Source: Pseudomonas putida
GTDB taxonomy: Bacteria; Pseudomonadota; Gammaproteobacteria; Pseudomonadales; Pseudomonadaceae
Direction: 5' to 3'
Length of the DNA stretch: 64,000 nt
Assembly (NCBI RefSeq): GCF_028682455.1
Contig: NZ_JANHLD010000001.1
Span: 310,001-374,000 of the forward strand
In this document: positions 1 to 7,500 of the stretch, piece by piece
How the letters are laid out: each line of letters opens with the position of its first letter
How positions within the stretch are numbered: position 1 is the first letter of the stretch
Notes under the pieces: model-generated
Told to the model about the DNA's origin: nothing
The model's input: the letters and a program-made list of their open reading frames with translations, nothing else
Database searches by the model: none
Translations under genes and position numbers: made by a program

Positions 1-194
1 CGATGGAACTCGGCTTCGACGCCTTCTGCCAATTCCTTGATGGCCTTGGTCTTGGCCAGGCCAGGGGCACCTTCGACCAACATATGGCCGTCGGCCAGGA
101 GCACAATGAGCAAGCGCTCGACGAGTTTTTCCTGGCCCAGAATCTGGGTTGAAAGAAAGGTGCGCAGCGCGATCAGCGCCTCACGGTGTTCCAT
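1..194 (-). CDS. MoxR-family AAA+ ATPase, N-terminal part (runs off window)
   Basis: Only the first 64 or so codons are present, read leftward from an ATG at 192-194. The peptide begins MEHREALIALRTF and carries a Walker A motif GAPGLAKT around residue 42, preceded by LADGHMLVEG, which is the typical N-terminus of MoxR ATPases. MoxR proteins act as chaperone-like ATPases, usually encoded with von Willebrand factor A-domain proteins whose genes would lie beyond the left edge. The start is supported by family-like N-terminal length. No stop codon or downstream gene is visible, so the partner operon cannot be judged. Confidence 0.85.
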   Translation of the reverse strand, partial: MEHREALIALRTFLSTQILGQEKLVERLLIVLLADGHMLVEGAPGLAKTKAIKELAEGVEAEFH

Positions 195-323
195 CGTTGA
201 CGATTCCTGGAAAAATGCCAGGGCGTACCGCGTGAAAGCGCCCGGGCGGGGGCTGTTACTTTAATGCATCCGGGGGGCTGGGGACTAATGGCGTCGCGTA
301 AATTTGTGCAGGTGCAAAGGCGT

Positions 324-375
324 CGCGGGGCCAGCGCGCTCCTGCAGGTACGTGCAGGAGCGGGCTGGCCCCGCG
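324..375. repeat. REP-like inverted repeat downstream of the MHS permease gene
   Basis: A long imperfect inverted repeat pairs CGCGGGGCCAGC at 324-335 with GCTGGCCCCGCG at its right end, with an inner arm GCTCCTGCA/TGCAGGAGC and a six-base loop. It resembles the P. putida REP family found elsewhere in this window. It lies just past the stop codon of the leftward permease gene and could stop transcription or protect the mRNA 3' end, although no T-run follows. Confidence 0.7.
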
Positions 376-385
376 ATCACACGCC

Positions 386-1714
386 TCAGTTCTTGAACTT
401 GGAGTGCTTGTAGCCCTGGTCGCACAGGGCAAACACCACCACTAGCACCGCGGCGACCGCCAGGATCACCGCAACGCCGTCGGTGGAATGGGTCGCAGAG
501 CTGGCCACCAGGGCCAGGCCACCCAGGGGTGCCAGGCCACCGGCCACGGCAGTGCCGATCTCACGACCAGTACCGAAGCCCGAGGAGCGGGTCTGGGTCG
601 GGAACTGGCGGCTGAGGAACGAGCCCTGTGGTGCGAACATCATCGGCGCCAACAGGCCGGTACCGATGGCGATGGCGAGGTAGATCTTCATCGGCTCGCC
701 AGTATTGAGCAGTGCCAGGAACGGGTAGGCGAACAGCACCGAGAACACACCACCGAGGATCAGCACGGTCTTGCTGCTCCAGCGGTCGCAGAGCCAGCCG
801 AAGAACGGCACGGCAAAGATCGCCACCAGGCTGGCAATGGTCACCGACAGCGAGGTGACATGGGCTTCGACGCCCTTGAACTGGGTCAGGTAGGCCAGGG
901 AGAAGGTCTTGAAGATGTAGCTCAGGGCGTTGTAGCCGATGGCCACGAAGAACACCACGGCCAGGCCCTTGAGGTCATTCTTGAACAGCAGTTTGAGCGG
1001 CGAGACCTGGTCCTTTTTCGGGGTCTTGTCGAGCTCCTTGAAGTCCGGGGTCTCGGGGATGCTCCTGCGCACCCACAGGCCGACACCGACCAGCACGATG
1101 CTGCAGATGAACGGGATGCGCCAGCCGCCGGCCAGCAGGAAGTCGTTGCCGTTCATGGTCAGCAGGTAGACGGTCAGCGACGACAGCAGCAGGCCCAGGT
1201 TCAGGCCCAGTGCCGGCCAGGCGCCCTGGCTGCCGCGTTTGCCTTCGCTGGCGTGCTCGTAGGAGGTGACCGCCGCGCCTGCAAGCTCTGCACCGGCACC
1301 CAGGCCCTGGATGATGCGCACGAAGACCAGGATGATCGGCGCCCAGATGCCGATCGTGGCATAGCTGGGGATCAGGCCGATCAGCGTGGTGCACACGCCC
1401 ATCAGGCAGAAGGTGAGCACCAGCACCTGTTTGCGGCCGAAGCGGTCGCCCAAATAGCCGAACAGCACGCCACCGAAAGGCCGGGCGATAAAGCCGATGG
1501 CGAAGGTGGAAAAGGCCAGCAGCGAGGCCACGGCCGGGTTGCTGGCGTCGAAGAAAATCTTCGAGAACACAATCGCCGCCATGGTGGCGTAGAGGTAGAA
1601 GTCATACCACTCCAGCATCGAGCCGAAGATCGTCGCCGCCGCGACTTTGCGCAGGCGCTTCTTTTTCTGTTCCGGGGTTTCTGTCGCGGCCGCAGCCGCC
1701 TCATGTACCGACAT
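386..1714 (-). CDS. MHS-family MFS transporter (metabolite:proton symporter)
   Basis: A 442-residue membrane protein with about 12 hydrophobic segments. The cytoplasmic N-terminus leads into SMLEWYDFYLY at residues 32-42, and the MFS loop 2-3 signature GDRFGRKQ is at 89-96. Both are typical of the metabolite:H+ symporter family that takes up dicarboxylates and other organic acids. It is the last gene of a leftward group, 45 bp after lhgO. The natural inference is that it imports 2-hydroxyglutarate or a related C5 dicarboxylate, but substrate cannot be read from sequence. A GGGAGG Shine-Dalgarno stretch stands directly before the ATG. It is followed by an inverted repeat at 324-375. Confidence 0.9.
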   Translation of the reverse strand: MSVHEAAAAATETPEQKKKRLRKVAAATIFGSMLEWYDFYLYATMAAIVFSKIFFDASNPAVASLLAFSTFAIGFIARPFGGVLFGYLGDRFGRKQVLVLTFCLMGVCTTLIGLIPSYATIGIWAPIILVFVRIIQGLGAGAELAGAAVTSYEHASEGKRGSQGAWPALGLNLGLLLSSLTVYLLTMNGNDFLLAGGWRIPFICSIVLVGVGLWVRRSIPETPDFKELDKTPKKDQVSPLKLLFKNDLKGLAVVFFVAIGYNALSYIFKTFSLAYLTQFKGVEAHVTSLSVTIASLVAIFAVPFFGWLCDRWSSKTVLILGGVFSVLFAYPFLALLNTGEPMKIYLAIAIGTGLLAPMMFAPQGSFLSRQFPTQTRSSGFGTGREIGTAVAGGLAPLGGLALVASSATHSTDGVAVILAVAAVLVVVFALCDQGYKHSKFKN

Positions 1715-1759
1715 GGGAGGTTTCCTTTTTGTCTTTGTAGTTATGTGTGCAGCTGGGGT

Positions 1760-2953
1760 TCAGCGGGTCTTGAAAATCCTGTCGGCGATCATCTGGCCGA
1801 TCGGGATGGCAGAGGTGGCGGCCGGTGACGGTGCGTTGCAGACATGCACCATGCGTGGCGTCTCGGCGAACAGGAAGTCGTGCACCAGGGTGCCGTTGCG
1901 CATCACCGCCTGGGCGCGGATGCCGGCTTCGTAGGGCAGCAGGTCTTCGATATCGAGCGACGGGCAGTACTTGCGGCACTGCTCCAGGTAACCGCCCTTG
2001 AACAGCGAGTTCTTCATTTCGGTGGTGCCGGAGCCCAGGTTGTTCCAGATGGTTTTCCAGAAGCCGGGGAAACGTGCGTAGTCGGCGACATCGCGCCAGT
2101 TCACCGAGAACTTCTTGTAGTTTTCCCGGCCCAGGCCCAGCACGGCGTTCGGACCCACGGTGACGCTACCGTCGATCATTCGCGTGAGGTGCACGCCCAG
2201 GAACGGCAGCTCCGGATCGGGGATCGGGTAGATCAGGTGGTTGACGATGTCGTTCTTGCTCGCCGGGAGACGGAAGTACTCGCCACGAAACGGAATGATC
2301 TGGTGGTCGATCTTCACCCCGGCCAAGGCCGCCAGGCGATCCGACTGCAGGCCGGCGCAGGCCACCAGCTGGCGCGCACGCCAGACCTTGTCGTCGCTGC
2401 TGACGGTGACGTTGTCGCCGTTCTCGACAATGGCGTGCACCGTGGTCGACAGGTGCACTTCGCCACCTGCGGCCTGGATCACCTTGGCCATGGCCTGGCA
2501 GACCTGCTTGTAGTCAACGATGCCGGTGGCATCGAGGAACAGCCCGCCCAGGCCGACGATGTTCGGTTCGCGGCGCTGCAGTTCGCTGGCGTCCAGGCGC
2601 TCGACCTTGAGGCCGTTCTGCTGCGAGCGCTCGTACAGGGCGTGCATGCGCTGCACTTCCAGGGGCGTGGAGGCCACCAGCAATTTGCCGCAGACGTCGA
2701 ACTTGATCTGGTGTTCCGAGCAGAAGTCCTTGGTGGCCTGGGCGCCGCGCTTGCACAGGTCGGCCTTTAGGCTGCCCGGGGCATAGTAGATGCCCGCGTG
2801 GATCACGCCGCTGTTGTGGCCGGTCTGGTGCCGGGCAAGGGAGTTTTCCTTCTCCAGGATCACCAGCGAGGCGCCAGGCTGGCGTTCGAGCAGCGCCATG
2901 GCGGTGGCGAGGCCGACGATGCCGCCGCCGATGATGCAGTAGTCGTAGATCAT
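1760..2953 (-). CDS. lhgO: L-2-hydroxyglutarate oxidase (FAD-dependent)
   Basis: This 397-residue flavoprotein oxidises L-2-hydroxyglutarate to 2-oxoglutarate, passing electrons to the quinone pool in characterised homologues. The N-terminal dinucleotide-binding motif GGGIVG is at residues 9-14, and the following region with HNSGVIHAGIYY is characteristic of the LhgO/L2HGDH branch of the DAO family. Length matches the family. In many Pseudomonas lhgO follows csiD and takes part in glutarate/lysine catabolism. Here it sits instead between a FadR-type regulator and an MHS permease, suggesting dedicated use of 2-hydroxyglutarate. The upstream region carries an operator half of a repeated palindrome and a possible Crc/Hfq A-rich motif. 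Confidence 0.92.
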   Translation of the reverse strand: MIYDYCIIGGGIVGLATAMALLERQPGASLVILEKENSLARHQTGHNSGVIHAGIYYAPGSLKADLCKRGAQATKDFCSEHQIKFDVCGKLLVASTPLEVQRMHALYERSQQNGLKVERLDASELQRREPNIVGLGGLFLDATGIVDYKQVCQAMAKVIQAAGGEVHLSTTVHAIVENGDNVTVSSDDKVWRARQLVACAGLQSDRLAALAGVKIDHQIIPFRGEYFRLPASKNDIVNHLIYPIPDPELPFLGVHLTRMIDGSVTVGPNAVLGLGRENYKKFSVNWRDVADYARFPGFWKTIWNNLGSGTTEMKNSLFKGGYLEQCRKYCPSLDIEDLLPYEAGIRAQAVMRNGTLVHDFLFAETPRMVHVCNAPSPAATSAIPIGQMIADRIFKTR

Positions 2954-2970
2954 GCAGGTGTCACCTTGGC

Positions 2971-2978
2971 TTGTTCTT
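2971..2978 (-). promoter_or_regulatory. Possible Crc/Hfq catabolite-activity motif in the lhgO leader
   Basis: On the minus strand the mRNA reads AAGAACAA, an exact match to the AAnAAnAA motif recognised by Hfq with Crc, ending about 17 nt before the lhgO ATG. A repressed carbon catabolism gene is a plausible target. The motif is short, so chance occurrence is possible. Confidence 0.4.
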
Positions 2979-2994
2979 ATCAGAGAGTCTGCTT

Positions 2995-3011
2995 ATCAGG
3001 TTGTCAGACTA
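2995..3011. promoter_or_regulatory. Predicted LhgR operator upstream of lhgO
   Basis: The segment ATCAGGTTGTCAGACTA shares its first 15 bases exactly with a site in front of lhgR. Its core TTGTCAGACTA (3001-3011) is one base away from a perfect palindrome and follows the TNGTNNNACNA pattern of FadR-subfamily GntR operators. It lies about 45 bp upstream of the lhgO start, where a repressor would block the promoter. Confidence 0.7.
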
Positions 3012-3027
3012 AGTAGGTCAAACAAAA

Positions 3028-3048
3028 GGGCGCTGTGCAGCAGCGCCC
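3028..3048 (-). terminator. Intrinsic terminator after lhgR
   Basis: The stem GGGCGCTG/CAGCGCCC with a five-base loop is followed on the minus strand by TTTTGTTT. It separates lhgR from lhgO, so lhgO probably needs its own promoter. Confidence 0.85.
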
Positions 3049-3071
3049 GCTCTATACGGCAAATCAAAGGG

Positions 3072-3797
3072 TCAATCGATAGTTGGCAGATCCAGCTTCA
3101 GGCGCTTGGCCGAGGCGCGCAAGTGCGCTTCGGCGCAGGCGGCGGCAGCCTGGCGGTCGCCGTCGGCGATCGCCTGGTATAGCGCCTGGTGTTCACGGTT
3201 GGCGTCCGCCGAGCCACCCACCGAGTGGGCGGCGGAGTTTTCCCAGGCAGTCCTGCGGGCGGCGGCCAGCTGGCCACGAAGAAAGTCGTGGAAGGCGATG
3301 AAATAGTCGTTCTTGCTCGCTTCGGCGATGGCGCGGTGGAAGGCGACATCGGCGGCGGCGGCAGCGGCAAAGTCGCTGCGCTTGTCGAGCATCTCCTGCA
3401 GGGCTTTGTTCATGCGTGCCAGGTCCGTCGCGTCGCGGCGTTGGGCGGCAACGGAGGCGGCCTGGGTTTCGATCCACAGGCGCACTTCAAACATCTGCAC
3501 CAGGTCCGGGCTGCGGCCCTGGGCTGCGGGGAAGCGGAAGACGGTGCCGGTCGGGGTTTGCGAAATGTACGACCCCAGGCCCCGCCGAGCGATCAATACA
3601 CCGTCGGCCTTGAGCTGGGCCACCGCCTCGCGCACTACCGAGCGGCTGACATTCAGCTGTTCGGCCAGTTGCTGTTCGGTGGGCAGGCGCGATTCGGCCG
3701 CCAGGCGCCCGGAATCGATCTCTGCACGGATGGCACCGACGACGCGTTCGACCAGCGTATCGGGGCGCTGAAGCTCAAGCATGGGGGTATTGCTCAT
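3072..3797 (-). CDS. lhgR: FadR-subfamily GntR regulator of L-2-hydroxyglutarate catabolism
   Basis: A 241-residue regulator with an N-terminal winged helix (roughly residues 8-75, containing VSRSVVREAVAQLKADG) and a C-terminal all-helical FCD ligand-binding domain (roughly 85-220). FadR-type regulators usually repress catabolic genes and release DNA on binding a carboxylate. A regulator named LhgR, sensing L-2-hydroxyglutarate, has been described in P. putida beside lhgO, and the neighbourhood here agrees. Its own promoter contains the perfect palindrome TTGTCAGACAA, repeated before lhgO, which points to autoregulation plus control of lhgO and the permease. Identification as LhgR rests on context and family, not on a sequence search. 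Confidence 0.82.
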   Translation of the reverse strand: MSNTPMLELQRPDTLVERVVGAIRAEIDSGRLAAESRLPTEQQLAEQLNVSRSVVREAVAQLKADGVLIARRGLGSYISQTPTGTVFRFPAAQGRSPDLVQMFEVRLWIETQAASVAAQRRDATDLARMNKALQEMLDKRSDFAAAAAADVAFHRAIAEASKNDYFIAFHDFLRGQLAAARRTAWENSAAHSVGGSADANREHQALYQAIADGDRQAAAACAEAHLRASAKRLKLDLPTID

Positions 3798-3799
3798 TA

Positions 3800-3816
3800 A
3801 TCAGGTTGTCAGACAA
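3800..3816. promoter_or_regulatory. Predicted LhgR operator at the lhgR promoter
   Basis: ATCAGGTTGTCAGACAA contains the perfect 11-bp palindrome TTGTCAGACAA at 3806-3816. Fifteen consecutive bases are identical to the site upstream of lhgO. It begins three bases before the lhgR ATG, so binding would block transcription of lhgR itself. Confidence 0.7.
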
Positions 3817-3857
3817 TGCCTCTGGCGCGGTTTCTTGTCAAGAAACCGCAGCGCCGA

Positions 3858-4211
3858 TTACAGCTCGCTGACGTAAGTGCCAGTGCCCTGGAGGATGTTC
3901 TGCAGGGTTTCCTCGACCTCGGCCAGGTCGGTGCCGTCGCTGCTCAGGATGATTTCAAGGTGATCGTCGCCGTTGAACACATCGGCATCTCCCGGTGCCA
4001 CTTCGACCAGCAGGCGCTTGGCGCTCAGGGTGACCTTGAGGCCATCGATGGTGCAGGGCTCGTCGTCCAGGGTGATGTCCACCGTGTCTTCGTCCGGGTA
4101 GCGGGTCATGAGGAACATCTGGCCCTTGTCGCTGTGGCAGCACAGGGTGGCCATGTTGTCTTCTTCATCATCGCAAGGGGTGGCGAAGAGCAGGGCGGTG
4201 GTCAGTTGCAT
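3858..4211 (-). CDS. Conserved hypothetical acidic protein
   Basis: A 117-residue acidic protein without signal peptide or membrane segment. It contains a CC pair in TLCCHSDKGQMFLMTRYPDED and a C-terminal half rich in Asp/Glu (VEVAPGDADVFNGDDHLEIIL), which looks like a small alternating beta fold. I do not recognise a domain. It is transcribed leftward, divergent from gdhB and facing the same way as lhgR, 60 bp before it. The start was taken at MQLTTALLF. An internal ATG (MATLCCHS) 19 codons later is also possible. Composition matches neighbouring genes, so it looks native. Confidence 0.65.
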   Translation of the reverse strand: MQLTTALLFATPCDDEEDNMATLCCHSDKGQMFLMTRYPDEDTVDITLDDEPCTIDGLKVTLSAKRLLVEVAPGDADVFNGDDHLEIILSSDGTDLAEVEETLQNILQGTGTYVSEL

Positions 4212-4560
4212 GGGCAGCTCGATAAATAAGTTGAAACACGATTCTGCCAGTCTTCGGTCCCCGGATAAACGTGGTGTTGCACCTCAATGTCCGAATATGT
4301 CGCAGCACCGCAAGCAGGGGCGGGCGGGCACTCGTTAAGCTGCGCTGTCGATGGACACCCGTAAAGACACAGCCCGCCTGGTGCAGTCGTCTTTGCAGAT
4401 GCCCATCCGTGGAAGGGGGAAAGCTGACCAGTGAGTCGCGTTTTACACCTGTTCTTCCGGTTTTACCGTCCTTCGGCTACGGGTTGGCTATCGTTGATCC
4501 GTATACGGCGGACGCGCACGACGCTTCACTCCATAACAAAGCCCAAGCGGAGTACCACAG
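4212..4560. other. Divergent intergenic region before gdhB
   Basis: This 349-bp stretch lies between the leftward hypothetical gene and gdhB. I see no supported gene in it. It must contain the gdhB promoter and leader. A GCGGAG Shine-Dalgarno sequence stands about 9 nt before the gdhB ATG. No convincing sigma-70 or sigma-54 hexamer pair stood out. Confidence 0.6.
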
Positions 4561-7500
4561 ATGGCGTTTTTCACCGCAGCCAGCAAGGCCGACTTCCAGC
4601 ATCAACTGCAAGCGGCGCTGGCGCAGCACATCAGCGAACAGGCACTGCCACAAGTGGCGCTGTTCGCCGAACAGTTCTTCGGCATCATCTCTCTTGACGA
4701 ACTCACCCAGCGCCGCCTGTCGGACCTGGCCGGTTGCACCCTCTCTGCCTGGCGCATCATCGAGCGTTTCGACCACACCAAGCCCGAGGTTCGTGTCTAC
4801 AACCCCGATTACGAGCGCCACGGCTGGCAGTCGACCCATACTGCGGTCGAAGTCCTGCACCATGACCTGCCATTTCTGGTCGACTCGGTCCGCACCGAGC
4901 TGAACCGCCGCGGCTACAGCATCCATACCCTGCAGACCACCGTCTTGAGCGTGCGTCGTGGGGCCAAGGGCGAACTGCTGGAAATCCTGCCCAAGGGCAC
5001 CCAGGGCGAGGGCGTGCTGCAAGAGTCGCTGATGTACCTGGAGATCGACCGCTGCGCCAACAACGCCGAGCTCAACGTGCTGACCCGCGAGTTGGAGCAG
5101 GTGCTGGCCGAAGTGCGCGTCGCCGTTGCCGATTTCGAGCCGATGAAGACCAAACTGCGTGAAATCGCCGCGCTGGTCGAGCAGACCCCATACGCCCCGG
5201 CCCAGGGCGAGAAGGCCGAGGTCAGCGCCTTCCTCGAGTGGCTGCTGGGCAACCATTTCACCTTCCTCGGTTACGAAGAGTTCGTTGTCCACGGCGATGC
5301 CCAGGGCGGCCAGCTGGTGTATGACGATAGCTCCTTCCTCGGCCTGACCCGCCTGCTGCGCGCCGGCCTGACCGCCGAAGACCTGCGTATCGAAGACTAC
5401 GCGGTCAACTACCTCAACGAGCCGCTGCTGCTGTCGTTCGCCAAGGCGGCTTACCCAAGCCGCGTCCACCGTCCGGCCTACCCCGACTATGTGTCGATCC
5501 GCCAGTTGGATGCCGACGGCAAGGTCATCAAGGAATGCCGCTTCATGGGCCTGTACACCTCTTCGGTGTACGGCGAGAGCGTGCGCAACATCCCCTACAT
5601 CCGCGGCAAGGTAGCCGAAGTCGAGCGTCGCTCGCATTTCGACCCCAAGGCCCACCTGGGCAAGGAGCTGGCGCAGGTACTGGAAGTACTGCCGCGCGAC
5701 GACCTGTTCCAGACCCCGATCGATGAGCTGTTCACCACCGTGATGTCGATCGTGCAGATCCAGGAGCGCAACAAGATCCGCGTGTTCCTGCGCAAGGATC
5801 CGTACGGCCGCTTCTGCTACTGCCTGGCCTACGTGCCGCGCGACATCTACTCCACCGAAGTGCGCCAGAAGATCCAGCAGGTGCTGATGGAGCGCCTCAA
5901 GGCCACCGACTGCGAGTTCTGGACCTTCTTCTCCGAGTCGGTGCTGGCTCGCGTGCAACTGATCTTGCGCGTCGACCCGAAAAACCGTATCGACATCGAC
6001 CCGCAGCAGCTGGAAAACGAAGTGATCCAGGCCTGCCGTTCGTGGCAGGACGACTATGCCACGCTGACCGTCGAAAGCTTCGGTGAAGCCCAGGGCACCA
6101 ATATCCTGGCCGACTTCCCGAAAGGCTTCCCGGCCGGCTACCGCGAGCGCTTCGCCGCCCACTCGGCGGTGGTCGACATGCAGCACCTGCTGACCCTGTC
6201 CGAGCGCAAGCCGCTGGTGATGAGCTTCTACCAGCCGCTGACCCAGGCCGGCAAACAGCAGCTGCACTGCAAGCTGTACCACGCGGACACCCCGCTGGCG
6301 CTCTCGGACGTGCTGCCAATCCTTGAAAACCTCGGCCTGCGTGTGCTGGGCGAGTTCCCGTACCGCCTGCGCCATGCCAATGGCCGCGAGTTCTGGATTC
6401 ATGATTTTGCCTTCACCTACAGCGAAGGCCTGAACCTGGATATCCAGCAGCTCAACGACACCCTGCAGGATGCGTTTGTCCACATCGTCAATGGCGATGC
6501 GGAAAACGACGCCTTCAACCGCCTGGTACTGACTGCCGGCCTGCCGTGGCGCGACGTGGCGCTGTTGCGCGCCTATGCCCGCTACCTCAAGCAGATCCGC
6601 CTGGGCTTCGACCTGGGCTATATTGCCAGCACCTTGAACAACCACACCGACATCGCTCGCGAGCTGACCCGGTTGTTCAAGACCCGCTTCTACCTCGCGC
6701 GCAAGCTCACCGGCGAAGACCTGGACGACAAGCAGCAGCGCCTGGAACAAGCGATCCTCACGGCACTGGATGACGTCCAGGTGCTCAACGAAGACCGCAT
6801 CCTGCGTCGCTACCTGGACCTGATCAAGGCCACCCTGCGCACCAACTTCTACCAGACCGACGCCCAGGGCCAGGCCAAGTCGTACTTCAGCTTCAAGTTC
6901 AACCCCAAGCTGATTCCCGAACTGCCCAAGCCTGTGCCCAAGTTCGAGATTTTCGTCTACTCCCCGCGTGTCGAAGGCGTGCACCTGCGCTTTGGCAACG
7001 TGGCCCGTGGCGGCCTGCGCTGGTCGGACCGCGAGGAGGACTTCCGGACCGAAGTTCTGGGCCTGGTAAAGGCCCAGCAAGTGAAGAACTCGGTCATTGT
7101 CCCGGTCGGGGCCAAGGGTGGCTTCCTGCCGCGCCGCCTGCCACTGGGCGGGAGTCGCGACGAGATCCAGGCCGAAGGCATCGCCTGCTACCGGATCTTC
7201 ATTTCCGGCCTGCTGGATATCACCGACAACCTCAAGGACGGCGCCCTGGTGCCGCCGGCCAACGTCGTCCGGCACGATGATGACGACCCGTACCTGGTGG
7301 TGGCAGCCGACAAGGGCACCGCGACCTTCTCCGATATCGCCAACGGCATCGCCATCGACTACGGCTTCTGGCTCGGCGATGCGTTCGCCTCCGGTGGCTC
7401 GGCCGGTTATGACCACAAGAAAATGGGCATCACCGCCCGTGGTGCCTGGGTGGGTGTACAGCGTCACTTCCGTGAGCGCGGCATCAACGTCCAGGAAGAC

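Noticed and set aside
488..1828. A 446-codon frame opposite to the MHS permease gene
   Set aside because: Composition (Gln, Arg, His, Ala rich) is that of an antisense shadow. The permease on the other strand has full family signatures.
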